From assembly GCA_030428025.1 (NCBI GenBank), contig JAUIBJ010000090.1, positions 1 through 9,083 on the forward strand: a stretch of DNA of 9,083 nt, written 5' to 3'. Positions 1 through 7,007 of this stretch are shown here, piece by piece. The DNA comes from Alphaproteobacteria bacterium (lineage in GTDB: Bacteria > Pseudomonadota > Alphaproteobacteria > Rhodobacterales > Rhodobacteraceae). Every line of letters begins with the position of its first letter. Position 1 is the stretch's first letter. A model generated the notes under the pieces. It saw only the letters and a program-made list of their open reading frames with translations. It was not told where the DNA came from and made no database searches. The translations under genes and the position numbers were made by a program.

Positions 1-1244
1 CGCCTCATGTCTGGGCCGCCGACGAGAGCGTCTGCATCGGCCCGCCTCCTGCCTCCGAAAGCTATCTGCGCGCTGACCGGCTGTTGCACGTTGCCAAGGC
101 CAAGGGATGCGACGCGATCTATCCCGGCTACGGGTTCCTGGCCGAGAATGCAGACTTTGCCGAAAGCTGCGCCGAGAACGGCATCAAGTTCGTGGGGCCC
201 TCGGCCGAGGCGATCCGCACCATGGGCGACAAGTCCCGCGCCCGCGAGGTGGCGGCGAGGAACGGCGTGCCGGTCGTGCCCGGCTCCGACACTGCCTTCA
301 CCGTTCTGGCCGAGGCCGAGGCGGCTGCGGGCGAGATCGGTTATCCCATGCTTTTGAAGGCCCGGTCGGGCGGTGGCGGCCGGGGCATGCGAATCGTGCG
401 CGAGGCGCAGGGCTTCGCGGCCGCCTTTTCCGAGGCCAACCGCGAGGCCGAGGCGGCCTTCGGTGATGGTTCCATCTATATGGAGCGTTTCTTCGACAAG
501 GTGCGCCATATCGAGGTGCAGGTGATGGGCGACGGGCGCGGCGGCGCCATGGCCTTCGACGAGCGCGACTGCAGCGTGCAGCGACGGCATCAGAAGCTGA
601 TCGAGGAATCGCCGTCGCCCGTGGTCGGGCCGGAGTTGCGGGCGCGCCTGAAGGAGGCGGCGCTCCTGCTTGCCCGCGGCATCGCCTATGAGGGTGCCGG
701 CACGCTGGAATTCATTCTCGACCCGGCCACGGGCGAGTTCTTCTTCATCGAGATGAACACGCGCATCCAGGTCGAACACACCGTGACCGAGGAACGCATC
801 GGCCGCGACCTGATCGAGATGCAGTTCGCCATCGCCGACGGTGCCGGGCTCGACGGGGTGGCAGACCGGGGCGAGGGCCATTCCATCGAATTCCGGATCA
901 ATGTCGAGGACTGGCGCAACGGTTTCCGCCCCTCGCCCGGGCGGCTGACGCAATGGGATGTGCCGCAGGGGCCGGGCGTCCGGCTAGACAGCGCGGCCTA
1001 TAGGGGGCAGATGATCTCGCCCTTCTACGATTCGATGATCGCCAAGCTGATCGTGACCGGCCGCGACCGCGCCGAGGCCCTGGCCCGGTCGCGCGCGGTA
1101 CTCGACGGCATCCGTGTAGAGGGCGTGGCCACCACCATCGGCTTTCACCGGCACATCATCGACCATGAAGATTTCCTCTCGGATCGGGTTCACACGCGCT
1201 GGATCGAGACCGAGATGGCAGACAAGGCTGCGGGGGGCACATGA
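1..1244 (+). CDS. Biotin carboxylase subunit of a multi-subunit biotin-dependent carboxylase (5' partial)
   Basis: This subunit uses ATP and bicarbonate to carboxylate biotin on a separate carrier protein. The reading frame is open from base 3 to the TGA at 1242-1244, giving 413 visible residues. The first ones (PHVWAADESVCIGPPPASES) align with about residue 40 of E. coli AccC, so roughly 40 N-terminal residues lie outside the window; an internal TTG at 84 is not the start. Visible motifs, numbered from base 3: ATP-grasp lysine K119 and glycine-rich loop SGGGGRGMR (122-130), ERDCSVQRRHQK (187-198), the metal/biotin motif FIEMNTRIQVEH (248-259) with E250, N252, R254 and E258, and R298 in FRINVED. 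All expected catalytic residues are present. The protein ends after the biotin carboxylase C-terminal domain: there is no BCCP domain or AMKM-type motif. The motif 'VEHTVTE' is the pyruvate-carboxylase style, against VEHPVTE in AccC. It overlaps the next gene by 4 bp (ATGA), indicating co-translation. The family is certain; the acceptor substrate is not. Confidence 0.9.
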   Translation, partial: PHVWAADESVCIGPPPASESYLRADRLLHVAKAKGCDAIYPGYGFLAENADFAESCAENGIKFVGPSAEAIRTMGDKSRAREVAARNGVPVVPGSDTAFTVLAEAEAAAGEIGYPMLLKARSGGGGRGMRIVREAQGFAAAFSEANREAEAAFGDGSIYMERFFDKVRHIEVQVMGDGRGGAMAFDERDCSVQRRHQKLIEESPSPVVGPELRARLKEAALLLARGIAYEGAGTLEFILDPATGEFFFIEMNTRIQVEHTVTEERIGRDLIEMQFAIADGAGLDGVADRGEGHSIEFRINVEDWRNGFRPSPGRLTQWDVPQGPGVRLDSAAYRGQMISPFYDSMIAKLIVTGRDRAEALARSRAVLDGIRVEGVATTIGFHRHIIDHEDFLSDRVHTRWIETEMADKAAGGT

Positions 1245-2686
1245 GCAAGGAAGTCCGTTTCATCGACGTCACGCTGCGGGATGCGCATCAGTGCCTCTGG
1301 GCCACGCGCATGACCACCGCGATGATGAAGGATATCGCCCCCCGGCTGGACAGGGCGGGGTTCGAGGCGATCGACCTTGTGGGGGGCGCGGTGTTCGATG
1401 TCTGCGTGCGCTTCCTGCGCGAAGACCCGTGGGAGCGGATGCGGATCCTCAACACCTGGATCACCGAGACGCCGCTGATCATTCACACGCGGGGGCAGAG
1501 CCTTTTCACCTTCGAGTTCTTCGCCGACGACGTGGTGGAACTGGCTGCCGAGCGTTTTGCGGCGAACGGCATGCGCTATCACACGCCCTATGACCCGATC
1601 AACGACGTGCGCAACCTGCGCATTCCCATCGAGGCGGCGCGCAAGCTGGGTATCCACACGGTGCCGGGGCTGGTCTATACCCAAAGCCCGGTGCACACCG
1701 ACGACTACTATGCCCGCAAGGCCCGCGAGCTTGTGGAGATCGGCGTCGATGGCGTGTTCATCAAGGATCCCAGCGGCCTTCTGACCCCCGACCGGGCGAT
1801 GACGCTGGTGCCGGCGATCAAGCAGGCCCTCGGCGATGTGCCCCTGCAATTGCATTCCCACTGCCTGTCGGGGCTCGCCCCCTATACAGCGCTTCTGGCG
1901 GTCGAGCACGGGGTGGACGTGCTGCACACTGCCACCTCGACTCTTGCCAACGGCGCCTCGCACCCCCCGACCGAACGGGTGGTCGAGAACTGCCGGCGGC
2001 GCGGCCATACCGCCGATCTGGACCTCGAGGCGATCCGAGAGGTGGCCGAACGGCTGGACTATATCGCAAAGGTCGAGGGCAAACCCGTGGGCGAGCCGCT
2101 GGAATATGACGAGTTCCATTTCCACCATCAGGTGGCCGGCGGCATGATTTCCAACCTCAAGGTGCAACTGGAAGGCGTGGGACTTGCCGACCGCATCACC
2201 GAGATCCTCGAAGAGGCAGGCCGGGTGCGTGCCGATCTGGGCTACCCGATCGTCGTCAGCCCCTTCGCCCAGTACATCGTCACCCAAGCGGTGCTGAACG
2301 TGATGGCGAAGGATCAGGGCCGGGACCGCTATGACAGTGTGCCCGACGAGGTGCGCCTCTATGCCCGCGGCGGCTATGGCGAGATCGCGGGCGAGATCGA
2401 TCCCAACCTCTATGACCGGCTTTGCGGCGGCAAGGAGCCGATCACCGACCGGGCGGGTGCGCTGATACCGCCGGCTCTCGACCGCATCCGCAAGACGCGG
2501 GGGCCGTTCGCCTCTGATGACGATCTCCTGCTGGCGGCCTTCTATGACGACAATCAATACAGCGCGCTGAAGGAGGCGGGGCCTATCAAAACCGATTACC
2601 GGCTGGCCGAAACGCCGCTTCTGACATTGTTGAAGGAGGTCGCCCTGCGCGAGGACATCCGCACCTTTCATTTCATGCAGAAATAG
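1241..2686 (+). CDS. Biotin-dependent carboxyltransferase subunit, pyruvate carboxylase subunit B / oxaloacetate decarboxylase alpha-like
   Basis: This 481-aa protein has an HMGL-like TIM-barrel carboxyltransferase domain (about 5-270) followed by the conserved PYC/OADA domain (about 285-420). It should move CO2 between carboxybiotin and an organic acid. Visible residues: R13, D14 and Q17 in TLRDAHQ (metal and substrate pocket), R84, the carbamylated-type lysine K175 in FIKDPSGLLTP, zinc-ligand histidines H205 and H207 in LHSHC, and GGMISNL (300-306). Differences from pyruvate carboxylase: WGGATFD is VGGAVFD (47-53), FRVFD is YHTPYD (113-118), KDMAGLL is KDPSGLL, and the catalytic threonine of VTP is serine (S340, VVSPFAQ). 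The protein stops after an acidic, leucine-rich C-terminal tail (about 425-481) without a biotinyl domain. No membrane beta or gamma decarboxylase subunit follows, so this is more likely a soluble carboxylase than a sodium pump. The start ATG overlaps the upstream stop. Substrate unassigned. Confidence 0.85.
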   Translation: MSKEVRFIDVTLRDAHQCLWATRMTTAMMKDIAPRLDRAGFEAIDLVGGAVFDVCVRFLREDPWERMRILNTWITETPLIIHTRGQSLFTFEFFADDVVELAAERFAANGMRYHTPYDPINDVRNLRIPIEAARKLGIHTVPGLVYTQSPVHTDDYYARKARELVEIGVDGVFIKDPSGLLTPDRAMTLVPAIKQALGDVPLQLHSHCLSGLAPYTALLAVEHGVDVLHTATSTLANGASHPPTERVVENCRRRGHTADLDLEAIREVAERLDYIAKVEGKPVGEPLEYDEFHFHHQVAGGMISNLKVQLEGVGLADRITEILEEAGRVRADLGYPIVVSPFAQYIVTQAVLNVMAKDQGRDRYDSVPDEVRLYARGGYGEIAGEIDPNLYDRLCGGKEPITDRAGALIPPALDRIRKTRGPFASDDDLLLAAFYDDNQYSALKEAGPIKTDYRLAETPLLTLLKEVALREDIRTFHFMQK

Positions 2687-2720
2687 GCTTGCCGTCGCGG
2701 GGCAGGGTGGTTTCGCGGGA

Positions 2721-2789
2721 GTAGGGTGGGCAGTCTTGCCCACCAACGCGCAGAATGTCGGTGAAGGTGGGCAGAACTGCCCACCCTAC
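2721..2789. repeat. Bipartite REP-like inverted repeat between convergent genes
   Basis: Two similar hairpins sit in the 135-bp gap between the convergent carboxyltransferase and zinc dehydrogenase genes. Hairpin 1 is GGTGGGCA (2725-2732), loop GTCT, TGCCCACC (2737-2744). Hairpin 2 is GGTGGGCA (2766-2773), loop GAAC, TGCCCACC (2778-2785). In addition the outer arms GTAGGGTGGGCAGT (2721-2734) and ACTGCCCACCCTAC (2776-2789) form a perfect 14-bp inverted repeat, so the whole unit can also fold as one long hairpin. This layout resembles bacterial REP/BIME elements. It may also act as a bidirectional terminator, although neither hairpin is followed by a T-run. Confidence 0.65.
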
Positions 2790-2821
2790 GCCCTACCCAA
2801 TTGTGGTGCAGCCCGACGCCC

Positions 2822-3808
2822 TCACTCCTGCGGGGCGAGGATGATCTTGGGGCTTGCGCTTCGCCCCGCGCGCAGATCGGCGAAGGCCGCCGCGCCCTCG
2901 GCCAGAGACCGCGTCTCGATCCAGTCGAGCGCGCCCATCCGGCCGTCGAAAATGGCCTGCGCGGTGTCGCGGAAATCCTGCGCGGTATAGGTATAGGTGC
3001 CGATAAAGGTGATTTCCTGCAGCGTCATGCGGCGTATATCCAGCCCGCCGGCGCTTTCCCCCAGCCCCACATGCAGGATCACGCCGCCGGGCCGCACGAG
3101 CGCCGAGGCGGTGGATCGGGTGGCACCGTACCCCACCCCATCGACGACCAGGTCGAAACCCGCGCCCTCTGCCTCGGCCACCGCGGCGAATTCGCAATGC
3201 GCCGCGATCACCGTGCGCCGGGCGGCATTCGGCTCGACCAGCGTAATGTTCGAAACATCCTGCGCCGCAAGGCTGAGCGCCGCGCCGATGCCGATGGCCC
3301 CGCCGCCCAGCACCAGCGCGCGGGCCTCCGCCGGGGCCACGTCCAGCGCCGCCAGCCCCAGCCGCACCGCGTGCCAGCCGCAGGCCAGCGGCTCGGCCAG
3401 CGCGGCCTTGGCGAGTGGCACGCCGTCGGGCACCGTCACCAGATTGCGCGGGGGCATCGCTAGAAGCTGCGCGAACGCCCCTTCGCGCGGCGGCATCGAG
3501 ATGATCTGGCGGTCGGGGCAGAGGTTGTCTCGCCCGCGAAGGCAGGCGGGGCAGGTGCCGCAGGTGACCAGCGGATTGACCGTGACGCGCCGGCCCTCGT
3601 CGGCTCCGGCCACGATCACGCCCGCCGCCTCGTGCCCGAGGATCAGCGGGGCCGGGCGGCGCTCGTCATGGCCCAGATAGGCGTGCATGTCCGACCCGCA
3701 GATGCCGACCCTCTCCACCCGCAAGAGAACCTCGCCCGCCGCCGGCTGCGGCGCGGCCATGTCGCGGTATTCCAGCCTCTCGGGGCCTGTATAGACCAAC
3801 GCCTTCAT
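2822..3808 (-). CDS. hpsP: Zinc-dependent medium-chain dehydrogenase, probable DHPS 2-dehydrogenase HpsP
   Basis: This 328-aa protein is an NAD-dependent zinc alcohol dehydrogenase of the sorbitol/threonine dehydrogenase type. Visible: catalytic zinc ligands C37 (GICGSD), H59/E60 (GHE) and E139 (AEP); structural-zinc cysteines C83, C86, C89 and C97; Rossmann motif GGGAIGIG (168-175); and an acidic E192 at the end of the second strand, which favours NAD over NADP. The start ATG (3806-3808) overlaps the TGA of the upstream SDR gene by 4 bp. No good Shine-Dalgarno precedes it, so translation is probably coupled. The reading frame stays open far upstream (to 4414), but that stretch is antisense-like shadow of the SDR. 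In DHPS degraders, HpsO and HpsP are two dehydrogenases thought to interconvert (S)- and (R)-DHPS through the C2 ketone. The P label rests on gene order beside hpsN; the O and P names could be swapped, and the enantiomer used cannot be read from sequence. Confidence 0.8.
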   Translation of the reverse strand: MKALVYTGPERLEYRDMAAPQPAAGEVLLRVERVGICGSDMHAYLGHDERRPAPLILGHEAAGVIVAGADEGRRVTVNPLVTCGTCPACLRGRDNLCPDRQIISMPPREGAFAQLLAMPPRNLVTVPDGVPLAKAALAEPLACGWHAVRLGLAALDVAPAEARALVLGGGAIGIGAALSLAAQDVSNITLVEPNAARRTVIAAHCEFAAVAEAEGAGFDLVVDGVGYGATRSTASALVRPGGVILHVGLGESAGGLDIRRMTLQEITFIGTYTYTAQDFRDTAQAIFDGRMGALDWIETRSLAEGAAAFADLRAGRSASPKIILAPQE

Positions 3809-4575
3809 TTCGCGGAAAACCCCCCGTCCACCATCAGGATCTGCCCCGTCACATAGCCCGAGGCGTCGGAACACAGAAACAGGAGCGGCCCGTCGAAATC
3901 CTCGGGCTCGCCATTGCGCCCGATGCAGGTTTGCGCGGCGTTGCGCGCGGCGCGCTCGGGGTCGTCGAAGACCGGCGCGGTCAGCTCGGTCCGGATGAAG
4001 CCGGGGCCGATGGCGTTGGCGGTGATACCGTGGCGCGACCAGGCCTCGGCCATCGCGCGGGTCAGCTGGCCGATGCCGCCCTTGCTGGCGCCATAGGCGA
4101 GGCCCCCGGGAAAGGCGCGGGTGGTCTGGAGCGAGGCGAAGGTGACGATCCGGCCCCAGCCTTTCGCCTTCATCGCCGGCACAAGCTGCTGGCTGAGGAA
4201 GAAGGGCGCGGCGAGGTTCAGCGCCAGCGTCCTGTCCCAGCCCTCGGGAGTGACCTCGTCCGCCGCCTCGCGGGTATTGATGCCGGCGGCGTGGACCAGA
4301 ATGTCGGGTGGGCCGAAAGGGGCCGAGACGTCTTCGGCCAGACGGGCCAGCCCGTCGCGGTCCGACACGTCGCGCACCACATAAGCCGCGTCTTGGCCCG
4401 TGCGGTCCTGCCAATCCGCCAGGGCTGCTTCCCGACGGGCCACGCCCACGACACGCGCACCGGCCGCCGCCAGCACCGTCGCGGCGCGTTGGCCCAGCCC
4501 CGACGAGGCGCCGGTGACGCAGGCCACGTGGCCCGAAAGGTCGAAAAGCCGGGCAGGCGGAATCGGGTCAGCCAT
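3805..4575 (-). CDS. hpsO: Classical short-chain dehydrogenase, probable DHPS 2-dehydrogenase HpsO
   Basis: This 256-aa protein is a complete classical SDR. Visible: cofactor loop TGASSGLG (21-28), HAAG (95-98, in place of NNAG), and the catalytic tetrad N120, S148, Y161 and K165 (YGASK). The C-terminal segment TGQILMVDGG (243-252) is typical of the family. It is the middle gene of the three-gene operon: its ATG (4573-4575) lies inside the last codons of hpsN (8-bp overlap, ATGGCTGA) and its own TGA overlaps the start of the zinc dehydrogenase. The bases before the ATG are C-rich with no Shine-Dalgarno, so ribosomes probably re-initiate after hpsN. From the cluster context it should oxidise or reduce the C2 position of DHPS as a partner of the zinc dehydrogenase. 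The sequence alone supports only an SDR acting on a polar alcohol; the hps role is inferred from the adjacent hpsN. Confidence 0.8.
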   Translation of the reverse strand: MADPIPPARLFDLSGHVACVTGASSGLGQRAATVLAAAGARVVGVARREAALADWQDRTGQDAAYVVRDVSDRDGLARLAEDVSAPFGPPDILVHAAGINTREAADEVTPEGWDRTLALNLAAPFFLSQQLVPAMKAKGWGRIVTFASLQTTRAFPGGLAYGASKGGIGQLTRAMAEAWSRHGITANAIGPGFIRTELTAPVFDDPERAARNAAQTCIGRNGEPEDFDGPLLFLCSDASGYVTGQILMVDGGFSAK

Positions 4576-5875
4576 GGGGGGTCAGGTCGAAATTCTCGCC
4601 GGGGAAATATTTCCGCAGCCGGATATCGGCGGTGCGGGCATGCCCCTCCATCCCCTCCAACCGCGAGATGCGCGCGGTGGCCTCGGCCACGGGTTTGGCG
4701 CCTTCGCGGGTGGCGCGCTGCCATGTGACGATCTTCATGTATTTGTGCACGCTGAGGCCCCCGGTATAGCTGGCCGCGCCGGAGGTGGGCAGCACGTGGT
4801 TCGTGCCAGACGCCTTGTCGCCGAAGGCCACCGTGGTCTCCTCCCCCAGAAACAGCGATCCATAGCAGGTCAGCCGGCCCAGCCACCAGTCGAGATCGCG
4901 GGCCTGCACCGTCAGGTGCTCGGGCGCATAGGCGTCGGAGGTGGCCGCCATCTCCTCGCGGGTCTCGCAGAGGATCACCTCGGCATAATCGCGCCACGCG
5001 GCACTGGCGTTGTCGCGGTTGACCTCCGGCAGATCGGCGATGAGGTCCGGCACAAGGCGCAGCACCTCCTCGGCCAGCGGGCGGTGATCGGTGACCAGCC
5101 AGACGGGCGAGTTGTAGCCGTGCTCGGCCTGCCCGACCAGATCGGTGGCCACCACCTCGGCATCGGCGCTGGCGTCGGCGAGGATCAGGCTGTCGGTGGG
5201 CCCGGCGATCATGTCGATGCCCACCCGCCCGAAAAGCGAACGCTTCGCCTCGGCCACGAACTGGTTGCCGGGGCCCACGAGGATGTTCGCGCGGGGCAGG
5301 CCGAACAGCCCGAAGCTCATCGCCGCAACCGCCTGTACGCCTCCCATCGCGAGGATCGTGTCGGCGCCGCAGAGATGGGCGGCATAGACGATGGCAGGGG
5401 CCACGCCCACACCGGGGCGCGGGGGCGAACAGGCCACGATATGATGGCATCCCGCCACCTTGGCCGTGGTCACCGTCATGATCGCGCTGGCAATATGGGA
5501 ATAGCGGCCCCCCGGAACGTAACAGCCCGCGCCATGCACGGGGATGCTCTTCTGCCCTGCAATCAGCCCCGGTACCACCTCCAGTTCGATATCGCGCAGG
5601 GTTTCCTTCTGCGCCTCGGCGAAGCGGCGGACGTTGTCATGAGCGAAGCGGATGTCGTCCTTCAGCTTATCGGGCACCTGCTCGGCGGCGGCGGCGATCT
5701 CTTCATCGGTGAGCAGGATATTTCCCTCGTAGCGGTCGAATTGCGCGGCGTATTTCAGCGCGGCCGCGTCGCCGCCGGTCTCGATATCCGCCAGAATCGC
5801 CTGCACCGTGGCGCGCACGTCGGAGGCGTCGGATTTCGAGGTCAGTGTCGCTTTCTTGAGGTATTCGCGGGGCAT
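4568..5875 (-). CDS. hpsN: Sulfopropanediol 3-dehydrogenase HpsN (histidinol dehydrogenase family)
   Basis: In the DHPS pathway HpsN carries out the two-step, NAD-dependent oxidation of (R)-DHPS to (R)-sulfolactate in the cytoplasm. The 435-aa protein covers the whole histidinol dehydrogenase fold (E. coli HisD is 434 aa). Residues matching HisD are present: zinc ligands Q249 and H252 (GQAEHG), D353 (GDKASGTNH) and H412 (GHA), catalytic E319/H320 (APEH), and E407. The phrases MPREYLKKATLTSKSDASD, CYVPGGRYSHIASA and ASYTGGLSVHKYMK are those I associate with HpsN-annotated roseobacter proteins rather than biosynthetic HisD. No his genes lie nearby; two further dehydrogenases follow, and a LacI-type regulator diverges. 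The start at 5875 is chosen because the frame upstream loses all family similarity and crosses the operators, and because AGGA sits 7 nt before this ATG. A weak promoter can be proposed within the operators. Expected regulation is repression by the LacI protein, relieved by DHPS or a pathway intermediate (inference). Confidence 0.86.
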   Translation of the reverse strand: MPREYLKKATLTSKSDASDVRATVQAILADIETGGDAAALKYAAQFDRYEGNILLTDEEIAAAAEQVPDKLKDDIRFAHDNVRRFAEAQKETLRDIELEVVPGLIAGQKSIPVHGAGCYVPGGRYSHIASAIMTVTTAKVAGCHHIVACSPPRPGVGVAPAIVYAAHLCGADTILAMGGVQAVAAMSFGLFGLPRANILVGPGNQFVAEAKRSLFGRVGIDMIAGPTDSLILADASADAEVVATDLVGQAEHGYNSPVWLVTDHRPLAEEVLRLVPDLIADLPEVNRDNASAAWRDYAEVILCETREEMAATSDAYAPEHLTVQARDLDWWLGRLTCYGSLFLGEETTVAFGDKASGTNHVLPTSGAASYTGGLSVHKYMKIVTWQRATREGAKPVAEATARISRLEGMEGHARTADIRLRKYFPGENFDLTPHG

Positions 5876-5910
5876 CGGTCGATCCTGTCTCTGGCGTTGG
5901 CGCGGGATGA

Positions 5911-5939
5911 CGTGTAAGCGCTTACATGGAGCGATGCAA
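5911..5939 (-). promoter_or_regulatory. Possible promoter of hpsNOP
   Basis: Read on the - strand, TTGCAT (5934-5939) and TACACG (5911-5916) are separated by 17 bp and match the -35 well and the -10 weakly. Transcription would begin about 28 nt before the hpsN ATG. Both elements lie inside the two operators, so a bound repressor would block polymerase. This is pattern matching only. Confidence 0.3.
5913..5926. promoter_or_regulatory. LacI-family operator 1 (proximal to hpsN)
   Basis: TGTAAGCGCTTACA is a perfect 14-bp palindrome with the central CG and AAGCGCTT core typical of LacI/GalR-family operators. It lies 37 bp upstream of the hpsN ATG and overlaps the proposed hpsN -10 element. The regulator most likely to bind is the divergent LacI protein starting at 5964. 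Confidence 0.85.
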
Positions 5940-5948
5940 GCGCTTGCA
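5935..5948. promoter_or_regulatory. LacI-family operator 2 (proximal to the regulator gene)
   Basis: TGCAAGCGCTTGCA is a second perfect 14-bp palindrome with the same AAGCGCTT core as operator 1, differing only at the third base and its mirror. Its centre is 22 bp from that of operator 1, about two helical turns, so two dimers would sit on the same DNA face. It ends 15 bp before the regulator's ATG, which suggests autoregulation. Confidence 0.85.
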
Positions 5949-5963
5949 CCGGAAGTCGAGCCC

Positions 5964-7007
5964 ATGATGGACCACCCCCGCAAACCCAACGCGCGCGCGC
6001 CGACGCTGGCGGATGTCGCGCGCCGCGCGCAGGTCTCGACGGCGACGGTGTCGCGTTGTCTCAACACGCCAGAGCGCGTGGTCGAGCAGACGCGCCGACG
6101 GGTCCTGGAGGCGGTGGATGACCTTGGTTATGCCCCCAATTTCGGTGCCCGCGCGCTGGCGGGGCGGCGCACCAACACCATCGGAGCGGTGATCCCGACG
6201 ATGGAGAACGCGATCTTCGCCCGGGGTTTGCAGGCCTTTCAGGAAGAGCTGGGTGAGGCGGGCTTCACGCTGCTGGTGGCCAGTTCCTCCTATCGGCCCG
6301 ATCTGGAGGCGGCGCAGATTCGCACGCTTGCCGCACGGGGGGCGGACGGGCTGTTGCTCATTGGCCATCACCGCGACACGGCGCTCTACAGGTTTCTGGA
6401 AGCGCGGGGCATTCCGGCGCTGGTGGCCTGGGCCCATGATCCGGCCGCGCCGGTGCCCTCGGTCGGCTTCGACAACCGGCAGGCCATGGCAGAACTGGCC
6501 ACCCGCGTCATCGGGTTCGGGCACCGCCGGATCGGTGTCATTTCGGCCGTGCGCGCGACGAACGACCGGGCGCGGGAGCGGGTGGACGGCGTGCGCGCGG
6601 CGATGGCGGCGGCGGGGCTGGGCGAGGAGGCGATGACGCTGATCGAGACACCCTATCTGATCGAAAACGGCGCGCGCGCCTTCGCCCGGCTGATGGAGAC
6701 GCGACCGCGGCCCTCGGCGGTGATCTGCGGCAATGACGTGCTGGCGGTGGGGGCTTTGACACGGGCCCGGGAGATGGGGCTAAGCGTGCCCGGGGACGTG
6801 TCGGTGACAGGCTTCGACGATATTGAACTGGCGCAAGTGGTCCGCCCGGCGCTGACCACGGTGCATGTGCCGCACCGGCAGATGGGGCAGGAGGCCGCGC
6901 GGATGCTGACGCGGATGGTGAAGGGCGACACAGCGGTCGAGAGCGTGAGACTGGCGACAGAGCTGTGCCTGCGCGAGACGTTAGCGTCGGCGCCGGCGCG
7001 CGGCTGA
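5964..7007 (+). CDS. LacI/GalR-family transcriptional regulator, probable repressor of hpsNOP
   Basis: This 347-aa protein has the full LacI layout: N-terminal helix-turn-helix (about 13-34, TLADVARRAQVSTATVSRCLN), hinge helix (YAPNFGARALAGRRTNTIG, about 56-74) with the leucine that wedges into the central CG of the operator, then a periplasmic-binding-protein-like effector and dimerisation domain ending in the family motif VTGFDDIELAQVVRPALTTV. It most resembles the GntR-type branch of the family. The start at 5964 is preferred: GGAAG (5951-5955) lies 8 nt upstream, and an in-frame ATG at 5934 would place operator 2 inside the coding region. A second ATG follows directly at 5967. It is divergent from hpsN across an 88-bp gap with two LacI operators, so it probably controls hpsNOP and itself. 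The inducer is not known from sequence; DHPS or its oxidised forms are the natural candidates. It is convergent with the LysR gene 57 bp downstream. Confidence 0.9.
   Translation: MMDHPRKPNARAPTLADVARRAQVSTATVSRCLNTPERVVEQTRRRVLEAVDDLGYAPNFGARALAGRRTNTIGAVIPTMENAIFARGLQAFQEELGEAGFTLLVASSSYRPDLEAAQIRTLAARGADGLLLIGHHRDTALYRFLEARGIPALVAWAHDPAAPVPSVGFDNRQAMAELATRVIGFGHRRIGVISAVRATNDRARERVDGVRAAMAAAGLGEEAMTLIETPYLIENGARAFARLMETRPRPSAVICGNDVLAVGALTRAREMGLSVPGDVSVTGFDDIELAQVVRPALTTVHVPHRQMGQEAARMLTRMVKGDTAVESVRLATELCLRETLASAPARG

Noticed and set aside
1190..2746. 518-aa open frame on the - strand opposite the carboxyltransferase
   Set aside because: The + strand frame carries clear family motifs throughout; the antisense frame is rich in His, Arg, Gly and Pro with no recognisable domain, as expected from GC-rich shadow coding.
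3809..4414. N-terminal extension of the zinc dehydrogenase frame into the SDR gene
   Set aside because: The extension is out of frame with the SDR it overlaps and reads as Arg/Gly/Pro-rich filler; the dehydrogenase family begins at MKALVYTG.
4568..5875. Histidinol dehydrogenase (hisD) of histidine biosynthesis
   Set aside because: The fold and zinc ligands are shared, but there are no his genes, the neighbours are two further dehydrogenases and a LacI regulator, and the characteristic phrases fit HpsN.
4400..5917. 505-aa open frame on the + strand opposite hpsN
   Set aside because: It lies antisense to the complete, motif-bearing HpsN sequence and has low-complexity GC-driven composition with no family match.
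5808..5963. Upstream starts for the LacI regulator (including ATG at 5934)
   Set aside because: They would put the operators inside the coding region and encode residues unlike the family; the ATG at 5964 has a good Shine-Dalgarno.
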